Origin: Cyanophora paradoxa
Lineage: Eukaryota; Glaucocystophyceae; Cyanophorales; Cyanophoraceae
Length of the DNA stretch: 64,000 bases
Direction of reading: 5' to 3'
NCBI GenBank assembly: GCA_004431415.1
Contig: QPMI01000054.1
Coordinates: 124,001 to 188,000, forward strand
Positions 26,537 to 39,300 of this stretch are shown here, piece after piece. Within the stretch, counting starts at the first letter, position 1. Each line of letters begins with the position of its first letter. A program made the position numbers and the translations under genes. The notes under the pieces were generated by a model, which worked only from the letters and a program-made list of their open reading frames with translations, was not told the DNA's origin and searched no databases.

Positions 26537-29500
26537 CTAGAGGTCGAGGGCGTCGAAGAAGCCGGAGCGGACGAGGGGCGCCCCGGGGCCCTCCTCGCCC
26601 TCCTCCTCCTCGGGCTCCTCGGGCGGGGCGGGGGCGGGGGCCTGGCGCCGGCCGCGGCTGGAGCGGAGCCAGGCGACCTCGAGCTCGTCGAAGGCGGAGC
26701 GCATGTCCACGCGGTCCGGCGGCCCCGCAAAGAGCGCGCACACGGGGTCCGTCCCCAGGTCCGCCAGCCGCAGCGTCGGCCGCACCAGCAGCAGCTTCTC
26801 CATCACCGCCCCCTTCTGCTGCGTCACCACGAACGGGTCCTCCTCCCCGGGCGCCCCCGGCGGGATCCAGGGCGGCCTGTACCCCGGCAGCTGCCGCTTG
26901 AACTCCTCGGTGTCGGGGGTGGGGAGGAGCTCGGGGACGGGCAGGAGGACGGGGCCGCGGGGCACGGGGGTGGCCGGGGTGCGCGGGGGCGGCGGGGGCA
27001 TGGAGCCGGAGGGCGGGCGCGAGCCGGGGCCCAGCAGCGGGGCGGCCGACTCGTCGTCGCCCGCGGGGGAAGGCCCGGGGCGGGGCCGGGCGGCTCGTCG
27101 GCGGGGGCTGCGGGGGCGGCGAGGGGAGGGCGCGGTCGGCGTCGGAGGCGGCGGCGGAGGAGGCGGAGGCGAGGCGGATGTGGTGCTCGGCGGAGGGCGC
27201 GGGGGCGCCCCAGGGTCGGGACATGGGCGGGGACATCCGGAGCATCGCGGCCGGCGACTCGGAGCGGGAGGAAGGGATGGCGCGCAGCGAGGAAGAGCTG
27301 GCCCGGCCGAGGGCGGGCGGGGGCGCGGGCGGGGCGGCCCGGCGGGGGCAGCGCCTCGCGGACGGGGATGGAGGAGGCGGCGGAGGAGGCGGAGGCGGGG
27401 GAGGGCGGGGGCGGGGCGGCGCGCTCGTCGGCGTCGAGCGGGGGCGGGGGCCGGCGGGGGCGGAGGCGCGGCGCTCGGGGTGGCGGGGGCGAAGGGAGCG
27501 CGTCGGCGTCGTCGGCGGCGTCCGAGCCGGAGCCGAAGCCGGCGTCGCCCCAGCCCGGCCCCGGCGCCAGCGACTCCCGCGTCACCCGCGGCAGCAGCGC
27601 CGAGGCCGCCGCCTGCTGCGGCGCCTCCGGCGGCGCCGGCGCCGCCGAGCGCGCCGCCTGCGCCTCCTTCAGCGCCGACAGCTGCGGCGAGCGTCAGGCG
27701 GGGGGCGCGCGGGCCCAAGGGGGGCACGGCGGCACCTGCTCCATAAAGCGGCGCTCGGCGGCGATGACCGACTGGCGGAAGCGCGCGCGCTGCTCCTGGA
27801 GCCACTGCGGCGAACGGCCGTTCGTTCCGGGGTACGGGGAGCGGGGCGGGGGGTACGGCGGACCTGGACGGAGGGCCCGCCGGCGGCGGCGTCGGGGTCG
27901 GCGGGGGCGTCCGCGACGACCGCGGCGAGGCCGACCGGCGGCTGCGCGTGCGGCTGCGGCCGGCGTGAGCGGCGGCGGGGCGCGAGGGTCGGGAGGGGGG
28001 ACCTTGAGGGGGGAGGCCTGGAGGCTGCTGGAGGGGGTGCGGGAGGCGGGGGAGGCCGGCTCGACGGGGGACGCGGCCTCCTCTCCGGTCAGAAGGCGGA
28101 GGGGCCGGACCCAGGCCGAGGGCCCCGCCGGCCCCGAGGCGGCGGAGGGGCCCAGGGGGCCCGTCGAGGGCCGCAGCGCCGGCGAGATGAGCGGGGCCGC
28201 CTCGGGGGAGGCCCCCTCCGACTCGCTCGGCGCGCTCGCGCCCACGTCCGGCACCGCGCCCGCCCCGCCCTCCGGCCGCGTGCGCCAGCCCGGAAGCCGC
28301 CTCAGCGACTCGGGGTCGGCGCGGGGCCGCTGCCGGTCCAGGGGAGGGCGGGGAGCCGGGGCCTGCGCCGGGGCCTCGCGCGGGGCGGCGTGGGGGTCCC
28401 GGTGGAGGCGACGGAGGGGCGGCGGGGGGAGGGGGCGAGGACGACGGGGAGGGGCGCGAGGGCGGCGAGGCTGGGGACGGAGGCCGGCTCGGGCCCGCGG
28501 CCCTTGCTCGGGGGGCCCACGACGTGGAGCGCGCCGGCCCCGCCCGAGTCCGCCTCGTCGCTCTCCTCGGCCGCCTCGCTGCTGGTGCTGCCCCAGCGCG
28601 GCCGCCCCCCCGAAGCGAAGGAGGCGGAGGTGGAGGCCGGCAGCAGCCGCCCGGGGGAGCGCGGGGGCGCGGAGGGGGAGGAGAAGGAGGCGGAGGAGGG
28701 GAGGGGCCGCTCGGGGGTGCGGGGGTCGGGCCGGTCGCGCAGGATGGCGGCGAGGCGCTCGGCGAGGGACTCGGGGGCGCCGAAGGGGGAGCCCACGCGG
28801 GCCGGCTGCTGGGCCGCGGAGGAGTCCGGCGGCGTCATGGGCGCCCGCTCGAAGAGGCTCGCCGTGAGCAGCGTGCGGGGCTTGCGCGCCCGCCCGAAGG
28901 GCGACGACGAGGCCGACTCGGAGCCGGCGCCGCCCGGCCCGGGGGCCGGCCCCTGCTGAGATTGCTGCGGCGACTGCTGCGGCGGCTGCTGCTGCTGGGG
29001 GGAGAGGGCGGGGCGGGGGGCGCGGTCGGAGGCCGGGCGGTTGGCCCAGTGGGAGAGGATGGAGCGGAGCTCCTCCTCGAGGGCGGCGATCTTCGTCTTC
29101 TCCCGGTCCAGCTCCGCCCGCACCGCCGTCACGTCCAGAGAGTCCCCGGGCGACGGCGCCGGCGCCGGGGCGCCGGCCAGGGCGCCCCCGTGCCCGGGGG
29201 ACCCCGAGGAGGAGGGCGTCGTCTCCCCCGGCGAGGGCTCCGAGGGGAGCGGGAGCGGGAGCGGGCCCGGTGGCGTCTCCGTGTGCGGGGGCGCCGGCCC
29301 GGGGGCCGGCGCCGGGGCCGGCGGGAGGCTGCGGACGAAGGGGCCCCGGGCGGCGAGCGTGGAGCCCTGGGGCGGGGCGCTGGGGAGCGCCCAGACCTCG
29401 TTCCAGCGGCCGCCGTCGTTGCTGTACCGGCCGAGGTCCGGCGACGGCAGGCGCTTGGGGCTCCAGTCCTCCCAGCGCGCGCCGGGGCCGCCGGCGGACG

Positions 29501-30251
29501 AAGGGATGTCGCCGGGGGGGATCGGCTGCGTGCTGGCGAGCCGGGCGCTCGGGCCGTTCGCCCGGAAGCGGTCGGTGGAGGGGGAGAAGGGGAGGCTGAC
29601 GCGAGCGAGGCCCTCCGGGGTCGCGCGCCCGTGCAGCGGGGAGCCCGACGCGGAGCGGTTCGGGCGGGCCGACATGGGCGGGCTGGGCGGCGGCGAGCCG
29701 CTGGCGAGCAGCGCCGAACCGTTGTCCTTGCTCAGCGGCAGCGTCAGGTTCCGCTCACGCCCGTCGCCGTCCAGGCTTGCGAAAGCTCCGTTCGGAATCT
29801 GTGCGGGCGCCGGAGATTGGCCCGCGCCGCGCGGCGGGCGACAAGCGCGCGTCGAGGCGCACCCAAACGTTCTCGTCAGCTGCGACTGCAATCCGCTCCT
29901 GGGCGAGCGCTCGGGCCAGGTTGCGCTCCTCGTTCCGTGCCATTTCGTCCTGGGCGCACGGCGAGCGTTAATGGCGACGAACATGGGCCAGCAGTTGCAG
30001 GAATCGGATGCGCTACACACATGCAGGTCCGCCAGCGTGCCGAGGTCGAGCTGCTGTGTGAACTCCGCCTCGACAACGGGAGCCTCCTGCACAAGCGGAG
30101 CGGCCCCGGTTCGCCCTGGAGAAGACAGGGAGCACGAAGGCAGTCGCACCGCGTCGTCGTCGTCGTTTTCGGGGTCGCGGCCGACTGTAACCCCCACGTA
30201 AACGAGGGGCTCGTCGCTTAGTGCGTCTTCCGATGCACGGTACCGCCTCAT
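26537..30251 (-). CDS. Long proline/serine-rich protein with a short coiled coil, function unknown
   Basis: No family recognised. The likely start is the ATG at 30249-30251 (MRRYRASEDALSDEPL…). A small intron follows ADLH, and the next exon reads DEMARNEERNLARALAQERIAV. Another intron ends CGCCCGCACAG before IPNGAFASLDGDGRERN. A long low-complexity region rich in Pro, Ser, Ala and Gly then includes one heptad-like helix (VTAVRAELDREKTKIAALEE, about 29130-29070), a Gln run (about 28990) and FERAPMTPPDSSAA. Further exons give QWLQEQRARFRQSVIAAERR (about 27810-27750) and a better-conserved-looking tail (EFKRQLPGYRPPWIPPG, QQKGAVMEKLLLVRPTLRLA, SAFDELEVAWLRSSRG) ending in an acidic stretch and FFDALDL before the stop at 26537-26539. 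A scaffold or cytoskeletal adaptor is possible, but nothing proves it. It is divergent from the macroglobulin gene. Confidence 0.6.
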
Positions 30252-30394
30252 GGGCTCATCCGGCGGCTCCCTGCTGCATCGACCAGCTCCAACCACACGA
30301 GGGCTGTACCCGTGCCAGACTCGTTCCCCACGATAAGGAGGTCGTCGACTCAGCTCGCGGGGGCTGACAGCCAGTGACTAGCTAGGGCCACACA
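30252..30394. promoter_or_regulatory. Divergent promoter region (proline-rich gene / macroglobulin gene)
   Basis: Only 143 bp separate the two start codons, so both promoters must lie here or within the first exons and introns. A-rich stretches and GCTAGC-like words are present. No TATA box is clear. Confidence 0.45.
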
Positions 30395-33300
30395 ATGCGG
30401 CGCTGGGTGTTCCTGGCGCTCGCGGGCGCCCTCTCACGTGAGCCTCGCCCGCCATCAAATTTCGGCCGAGAGTACCCCGGGCCTGACACGGACGGCGTTC
30501 GTGTGCAGTGCTTGCGTTCGTGACGCTCAGGGCAAGGATGAGCTCGCCCGCGCCGCTCCAGGTGGTCGACGAGGGCAGCTCGCCGAGCATGCTGGCCGCA
30601 GCCGGCGCATCGGCCTTCCTCGGCGAGCTGCCGTTGAAGATCCTATCGATCACTCCTCACACAGGGTGCGCGAACGAAGCACGCGGTTCCGCGGTTCCGC
30701 AACGCCTGCGCTCCAGTCGTTCCGGCGACGTCACCGCCGCGCCTTGCCTCACACGGACGTCTGCAGGTCTGCGATGAAGCACGACGACAAGACCCCCGTG
30801 CCGATCTCGCAGCGCTCTGCGATCACAGTGGTGCGCGCGCGGCAGCCCGCCACGTATCATCCCAAATTTCAGGTCTCTCGGAGCCCGCTCACCCGCCGCG
30901 GCGCCTCGAGCCAGGTCTTCAACCGCGCTGTCATCGCGCTTGGCAGCGATTTCGACAAGGAGGGCTCCGCCAAGGAGCGCGTCCCGTTCACGCTCCACAC
31001 CGACGCCGGCGTCGAGGTCCCCGGCAAGCTCCGCTGGTGCGCCCGGCGATCGCCGCCTCCCGCCGCTGCCCGCCGCCGCCGACGCGGACCCAGGGTGACG
31101 ACGTACATCGCGCGCTTTGACCCGGACGTGGACTGGCCGACCGACCTGACGCTCGAGGTCCGCGTCAACCTCCAGCTCAAGACCTACGGTGCGCGGCCGG
31201 GCGCCTCCGAGGCCCCCCGCCGCCGGCGCCGGCCGCCGACCCGCGCCCGCGCGGCGCGCGCAGGCGGCGTGGCCCTCTCGAACCCCGCCTACCGCACCTT
31301 CGTCACGCCGGCGCGCCCCGGCCCCGGCCCCCGGCCCCGGCCTGCCGGCGCCTGACGCCGCCCCGCCGCGGCGCGCAGGCGCTGGAGTGGTCGCTGGGGA
31401 CGGTGACGAGCGAGAAGGCGAGGAACGCGACGGGGGGCTGGTGGGACCCGTTCCTCGCCGGGCCCGACCCCGAGAACCGCGTCCCCGAAGGTTCCCCCCC
31501 CCCCCCCGCAGAACCTAAAAGACGTTGTGCAGCGCCGTTCAAGGAAGGCGCCGCCCGCGCTCACGCCCGCGCAGTGCCGGAGGACGGGCGCGTCACGCTC
31601 TCCTTCACGCACGCCGTCGACGCCAAGCTCCTGGCCCGCATCCTGACCCTCACGGGCCCCCGCGGCGAGGCCGTCCCCTTCACCGTCGAGGCCTGCCCCC
31701 CGGGGGCAGCCGCCGGCGGCCCCTTCCCCGTCCCCGCCTTCCGCGGCGGCTTCTACGGCGGCTACCAGCCGCCGGCGCCGGCCGGCGGGTGCGCGGTGGT
31801 CGTCCCCTCGGCCCCGCTGGCGCTGGACGGGGCGTACAAGCTGGCGCTGCCGGCGGGGAGCCGCGTGCACCCGCTCGCGGGCCCCACCAAGCGGGACCTG
31901 GAGCTCAAGCTCTCGGGCCCCACCTCCTTCTCCTTCCCCTTCGTCGCCGTCCCGGGGCACCCCGACACGGGCCTGCGCCCCTCGTTCCGCCGCTACCACC
32001 TCTGGCTCAAGCACGGCCTCGCCGCCGCCCCCGGCACCCCCGCCGAGCGCGCCGCCCTCGACGCCCTCGCCGCCGCCATCACCGTCATCCCCGGCGTTCC
32101 CATCAAGGCGCGCCGCACCGTACCCCCCGCGCCTCGTCCCCCCTCCGCTCTAACTAACGCGGGGCACAGGTCACGCGCGTCGGGCTGGCCCGGATCCAGA
32201 TCGAGGGACCCTTCGACCCGTCCGTCTGGTACAAGATCCACGTGGGGGCCTCCGCCGCCGTCCGCGACGCCGTGCGCCCGTACCCCTCTCCCGCTGCTCC
32301 CCCCTTCTCAACGAGAGCAGTTCGGGAACCCGCTGGTGGCGTCGGAGACGGCCTTCCAGTCCGCGGACGGGCCCTCCTCCTTCCTCCAGGCCCAGGGCTA
32401 CGCCCTCTTCGACGCCGACTTCGGTGCGACGCCGGCGCCCCAGCCCCCGTCTCGGCCCGTCCCACCGACAGGCGGGCTGCGGGGGTGCAGGCGGGCGCTG
32501 GCACGTGCTCGCCATCGGGACGAACCTCCGCGTCGGCGAGCAGCAGTACGGCGCCCAGCAGGTGCCTTGACCACTGTTCTCTTTGCTCCTCCGCCTCTCT
32601 GCCCCTGACGCCCTCGGGCGCGGGCAGGTGCCGCGGGTGCCGTTCGCGGTGGCGGGGGCGGCGGTGGGCCCCGTGGAGGGCCCCGACTTCTCGGCGCTCG
32701 CCCTCGCGCTGCGGGACCGGCACGGCGACCGGGAGCCGCTCCTCCCCGAGTCCTCCCGCGTCGAGGCGCCCCTCACCCCGGCGCTGAGCCTCGCCCGCGC
32801 CTCGGACGCTGACGGGGGCGCCGAGGGCCTCGACGCGGCGGCCCTGCTGGCCCCCAGCGGCCTCTTCGCGCGGCACTCGTACACGGGGGTCGGGTGGGAC
32901 TGCTCGGGGGGGCCCTGCGGCCCCTACGTGCAGCGCCAGACCGAGTTCGCGGCCGTCTCCTCCGTCGCCGTCTCCCTCGTCGCCTCCGCCTCGGACCTCA
33001 CCGCCTGGGTCACCCGCCTCTCCGACGCCTCGAGCGTGGCGGGGGCCACCGTGCTCCTCTACGGCTTCAACTGGCAGGACCGCAGCGTCAAGGAGCTCGG
33101 GCGGGCCACCACCGGCCCCGACGGCACCGCCGCCCTGCCCCTCGTCGCCCCGGGCTCCTACGAGCTCTCCGCCTTCGTCGTCCACGAGGGCCGCGTCCTC
33201 TACCACCCCCAGGCCAGCCGCCCTCCCGTCGCTCTCGGCGTACCCCCCAAACGACCCTTCCGTTCCCGCCGCAGGTCCCCACCGTCTACGGCGGGTACGA

Positions 33301-36300
33301 CGACGGAAAGCCGCACGGCACCATCCTCACGGACAGGCGCGCGCGCGGCGACGCCTTCGAAGGGAAACCTCCCCGCGCTGACTCGAGCCCAGGGCGATGT
33401 ACAAGGAGGGGGACGTCGTGCACGTGAAGGGGTACCTGCGCCAGAACGGGGGGAAGAGCGGCCTTCAGGTGTACGACCCCTCCAACCTCGACCACTGGAT
33501 CGAGGCGCGCGTACCCCCGTCCCCTTCCGCCCCCGTCGGCGCAATTCATCCTCACCGCCCCCTCAGGTGCGGTGGAGCGACCAGCGGCCGTCGGCGGAGC
33601 GCGTACCCGTTAAGATCGACCCCGAGCACGGATCCTTCGACGCCCAGCTCACCGTACCCGGCGACGTCTCCTACGGTGCCCCGCGTCCCCGTACCCCTCG
33701 CGGCCCTCCCTCCGTCCGAGCTCCGTCCCCCAGGCATGCGCGGGATCACGCTCATGTCGGCGCCGCCGGCCAAGGGCAGCCACGACGTCGAGGCCGTCGG
33801 CTCGTCCCCCAAGAAGGCCCGCGTACCCAAGTAAAACTCGGTACCCCTCCTTCGCGTGACTCACGCGCTCTGCAGGTCGCGCCGGAGCACAAGGGCTTCG
33901 CGGCGTCCCCGCGCTACGTCCCCGGCGTCGATTCCTTCAAGGCGCGTACCCCCACCCCATTTCCCCCGCCGCCCCTTACTTCTCCCCCCCTCCAGATCGC
34001 CCCCGACCACGACCCGGCGATGTACGGGGCCTACCATATCGCGTACGCCTCCATCACCATCGCGGGTTCGGATCCCGGCGCGTTCCTTTTCTCCGCGCGC
34101 CTCACGCCGGGCCGGGCAGACCCGCGGGTGCCGACGGTGACGCTCAAGTTCGAGGCGGAGCACAAGCTCGTCCGCCCGGGCCCCAGCGCCTCGTTCCCCG
34201 TCACGGTACCCCCGCCCGGCCTCGTCCCCCCCTCAGCCTCGGGCTCAGCGCCGGCCTCAGGTGACTTGCCGGACGTACGTGGGCACGGCGGTCGCGGGGG
34301 CCTCGGTGGCGATCAAGTGGCACGTGGGGGGCGGGGGCGGCGTGCGGCCCATGCCGGTGCCCGGGCGCTACCTGAAGGGCCCGGCCTTCGACGCCGGCGG
34401 CGGCGGCGGCGGCGTGGGCGGCGAGACGGTCGGCGCGCGCCTCCCCGCCGACTGGGTCGGCGTGCCGGAGGCCTTCCCGCCCCCGCCGGAGCCGGCGCCC
34501 GAGTCGAGCGGGGAGCTGACGGCCACGACGGGGGCGGACGGGCGGGCGACGGTGGACGTGCACCTCGCGGCGCCGGCGCTGAAGCGGGCGCTCGAGGCGG
34601 GCGACCGCGTCGAGCTGAGCGCCGTCTGGGTCGGCCCCACCCGCGAGGAGCTCAAGGAGTCCGCCACCGTCCGCGTCGCCCCCTCCGAGTGGGAGGTCCG
34701 AGATCCCGTACCCCCCGCTCCCCACCTCGAGATGGCTCTGACCTCAGAGCGACAGGTGGCGATGACGCCGGCGTACTCGCCGCCGCTCCCTGGGCGCCCC
34801 GTCATGTGGCTCGTGGCCGTCCGCACCGTCCTGGACGGCGCGAGCGTCGACGGCGCCAAGGTCTCCCTCAAGCTGTACCCCTGGCGCGCGGCCCCCGGGG
34901 CGGCCGTGCCCCCGCCGGACGCGGAGGGGCGGCTGGTGCTGCCGGGCGTGACGGACCAGGCCCCCGCCGACGAGTGCGAGGCGGTGTCGGACGGCGGGCG
35001 CGACTTCCAGTGCCCCATCGCCCTCCCCTCCGTCGGGCGCTTCCTCCTCGTCGCGGAGGCGCGCGACCCGGCGGGCCGGGCCGCGGTCACGGCCGTGCCC
35101 CTCGGTTCGACGGCGGAGGAGTGGCGCAAGCGGCCCCTGCGCTCCCTCGGCTCCCTCGCCTCCGTCCTCGACAAGGTAGATCGAGGCTCTTGAGGCTTCC
35201 TTTCTCTCGGCTTCGACGTTGACGGCGGCGCCTTCTTCTCAGGCCGAGTACGCGCGCGGGGAGACGGCGCGGCTGCGCTTCGCGAGCGCGCACCTGCCGG
35301 CCGGCTCGCGGGCGCTCGTGCGCTGGGGCTCCAAGGCCCGCCGCTCGGCCCAGGTCGACCTCCCCGCCGCCGCCGCCGGCGAAGTCGAGGTCCCTATCGA
35401 GGTCCGCACGCGTCCCCGCCCTTCTGCGGGAATCGCCCATAAATATAGAAGAAGAAGAAGAAGGGGTCCTCTTCTAGAACAGAAGAATAGAAGAATAGGG
35501 GTCCGCTCTCTAGGACGCTGAGAAACGCCGGTAGAACAAGCCGAAGGGGTCCTCGTCCCCTCTTGACCGGCGGCCTCGCAGGTGGGCGACGAGTGCTCGG
35601 GCCAGTGCCCCGTGACCGTGGCGATCATCACGCCGCGGGGGGCCCCCGGCGCCGCCGCCTTCCCCCCCGACCTCGCCGTCTCCCCTCTGCTGGACCCCGC
35701 CGCCCCGCGCCTCATCCTCCTCCAGACCGCCCTCACCGCCCGCCCCGCCTCCCGACCCCCGCCTCCAGCCGGGGCTGACCTCCGCGCTCAGGTGAAGGAG
35801 GCGCGGCGCTCGCTGCAGCTCTCCGTCGCCCCCGCCAAGGAAGTGCGCCGGCCCCGCCCCCCTCGGCACGCACTCTCGCCCCTCTGACCCTCCGCCCCGC
35901 GCAGACGCTGGCGCCGGGGGCCAAGGCGAGCCTGAAGGTCTCCCTGAAGGACGCCGACGGGCGCCCCGCCGCCGGCGAAATCTCCATCTGGTCCGCCCCA
36001 CGCCCGCCCGCCCCTCTTTAACTTCCCTGTCCCCGAGCCCCCGCCTTCGTTCGCAGGGCGGTGGAGCAGGCGCTGCTGGACCTGATGCCGCACCCGCTCG
36101 CCCGCCTCAACGAGACCTTCCGGGGGCCCGACGCCCCCTGGGACCAGGCCCGCCCGCCCTCCCCTCGATCCCGCCACGCCCCGCCTCAGCCTCCCGCGCA
36201 GGTCGGCGACTCGCGCCAGCTGCTGGCGACGGCCTCCGCCTACAACCTCGTGCCTTCTGCCCCTCCCCCTCCCCCTCCTCCCCCTTCGTGACGCCCGCGC

Positions 36301-39300
36301 GCGCCCTCAGACGGTGGAGGTGGCGCGGCGGCGCATGGCGAAGGACCCCTGGCTCCTCCCCGGTGCCCTCCGCCCCCCACCCTGGGGCCCATCGATCGCA
36401 GGTGCGCTGACCGGCGGCCCCCGCGCGCAGGCGCGTGGCCGCTGCGGGCGGAGGGCGGCGGCATGTTCCACTACGGCCCTGGCAGGCGAGCACGGCCACG
36501 CGGCGCCCGGCGCCCGGCGCCCTCCTCGCTCTGATGCGAGCGCCCGGCCGGCCGCGCAGCGACGTCGACGTGCCGGACGAGGAGGTCCTCGCGGGGTGCG
36601 CGGGCCCCGCTTAGGAGAAAGGGAAGGAGGGCTGAGGGGCGGGGGCGGTGCAGGGCCAAGTCGGAGATCACGCGCTTCCCGTGGGGCGCGGGCCCCGTCT
36701 TCGCGCAGCCCTACGCCATGCGCGCCATGGCCAAGGGCGCGATGATGGAGGCCCGCCCGCCCCCGCCCCTTTCTGAGCGTCTGCCCGGCTCACTTCGCTT
36801 CGCTTAGAGCGCGGTGGCGATGGACATGGCGGCGCCGATGATGGCCGCCGCCCCGCCCCCGGTGCCCCTCCCCCACGCCCGCGACCTCCGCCCCCGCCCC
36901 CGCCCCCCCGTCCCAGATGGAAGGAATGGGGGGCGCTAGGTCGCCTCGGGTTAGCGTCGAGGGCCGCGGGCCGAGGGCTGACCCGCGGGGCCAGCAGGGC
37001 GCGGCGATGGTGAACGCGGTGGGCTTCGGGGCGCCCGCGGGGGGCGCCGGCGGCGCCGGGGGCCCCTCGGGCCTCGCCGTCTCCGTACCCGTCCGCTCCG
37101 CCTTCCAGGCGCGCCCTCTTCCCATCCAGCCTCGCCTTGCCTCGCCTTGCGCGCTTCTGAGGCGGCCGGCCCGGCAGGCGGTGCCGCTGTCCAAGCGGGC
37201 GCTGGCGGTCCCGGCCTCGGGCGAGGTCACCGTCGAGTTCGACATGCCCGACAACGCCGGTCCGGCCCTCGCTGTGAAGACATCGAGCGGCTCTTCTTGA
37301 CGTCCTCCGTCGTGCCGGCAGGCACCTTCGCGATCCGGGCGTACGCGTCGGCGGGCAGGGCGGCCCCCGACGCCTTCGGGCAGGCCGAGGCCTCTCTCGT
37401 GGCCCGCCGCCCCCTCTCGCTGCAGCCGAGCGTGCCCCGCATCGTCCGCCTCGGCGACGCCTTCGAGTGCGGCGTCACCGCCACCGCCGCCGACCCCGCC
37501 TTCGCCGGTCCGGCCCCCGCCCCGCCCCTCTCTCCCTTCCTAGTCCAAGACCCCCCTCCCCCAAGGCTCGGTGGAGGTGGGGGCGGAGCTGGCGGCGGGG
37601 GCGCCGCTGGCGCTGCAGGGGGAGGCCCGCAGGAGCGCGGGGCTCTCGGGGGCCGCCCCCCGCGAGGTCCGCTTCGCCTTCTCCGCCGCCAAGCTCGGCG
37701 AGGCCAAGGTGCCCTCTACCCCCCTCCAATCCCCCTCCCAAAACGCCGATTTGATTATGGGGTACAGGTGACGTTCGCGGCGCGTGACTCGGCGGGGGAG
37801 GAGGACGCGCTGGAGGCGCGCATCCCCGTCGAGCCCCTCTCCGAGGCGGTGCGTACCCCCCGGGCACTCCACCCCCCCCTCTCCGATCCGACCTCGCGGC
37901 AGCTGTTCGTGGCCTCGTCGGTGGCGATCCAGGCGACGGCGGGCGGGGCGCCCTGGGACGAGGGCGTCGAGCTCCCCCCCGCCCTCCCGGGCTCCGGCAC
38001 CGTCTCCCTCGACGCCTCCGTCGGCCGGTCCGCCCCGCCTCCTCCGCCTTCCCTCTTTCCATCCTCCTCTAAGCGCCGGGCCGCAGGGAGGCGGCGGTGG
38101 AGGCGATGGCGCGCCTCGTCCTCGACGCCCGCGACGCCGACGGCCCGCCCCGCCCCCGCCCCCTCCCTCTTTCGTCGCTTCCTCTCGTTCTGACGCGACT
38201 CCGCAGTGAACGGAGAGACGACCCTCGCCACCATCGCCGCCCGCGTGCGTACCCCTCATCGGAGCGCGTTCCCCGGCCCGGCTCTAGATCTGAATCGGTA
38301 CCCCGCTCCCCCGCGCAGGCGGCCATGGCGGCGTACGCGTCGCCCTCGTCCAGCGTACCCCCTCCCGAGATCGCCGTCGCCGTCGAGCAGGTCGGTGGGG
38401 GCAGGGGGGGGCACGGCATTCTTTCCCGCCCCTCGCCGAGCCTTTCGCCGCAGGCGTACGCGGGGGCGCTTTCGGCGCTGGAGTCGCACTCGGACCCCGG
38501 CCGCGGCCTCCGCCGCTACGCCGTGCGCCTTCCGCCCTTCTCCCCCTTCCCGATCCTTCTGATCCTGTACCCCCAGCGGGACACGAACTCGAACTGGGTC
38601 GACACGCACCTGAACTCGTTGGCCCTCTTCGTGGCCGACGTGCGCTCGAATCTGGGTGGGGTCCCTTTCCTTTCCCGCGGGGCCTGACTGGTGCGCCGCC
38701 TCCCGCAGCGCCTGGCGGGGCACGGGTTCAACCTGCCCGGCCACCTCCGCGACTGGTACACCGACGCCCTCGGTGCGCCCGCGTACCCCCGCCTCGAATT
38801 CGCGTACCCCTTCCGAACGCGCGGGGCGCAGGGCGGGAGATGCAGCGGCAGGCGCAGGAGGCGCGGAACCACGGGTACAGCTTCTCGAACTGGGAGGGCC
38901 TGGCGCTGGCGCGGCTGGCGCTCTCCCCCGCCTGGCAGGCGGGGTACGACGAGCTCTCCTGGGACAGCCTCCTCGCCAACATCGACCGCTGCTCGGCCCG
39001 CCTCCCCTCCTCCCGCCCGCCTCTGCTCGCCCCGCTCACGGCGGGGCGGGCAGATGGGGGGGAAGGCGGCGGCGGCCCTCGCCGCCATCCTCCACTCGGA
39101 CGCCGGCCGCGCCAAGGGCGCCCCCGCCGTCAAGCCCTCCGACGAGCGCATCGCGGTACCCTCGTCCTGATCGTCGCCTGTACTCTCCTTTGGCTCACGC
39201 CGTGCCCCCGCAGGCGATCCTGGAGTTCATCGCCGCGAACCTGCGCGTCCAGGGTGCGGCCTGCCCCTCTCCCTTCCTCCCTTCCGAGCTGACGGCGACG

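Noticed and set aside
26501-28867. 788-codon open frame on the plus strand
   Set aside because: It is the antisense shadow of the proline-rich minus-strand gene: Gly/Arg/Ala-rich with no domains, in a region where stop codons are rare because of high GC.
32583-35222. 879-codon uninterrupted frame taken as a single exon
   Set aside because: It reads through several introns of the macroglobulin gene: in-frame GTACCCC…CAG segments interrupt the domain sequence. Only parts of it are exon.
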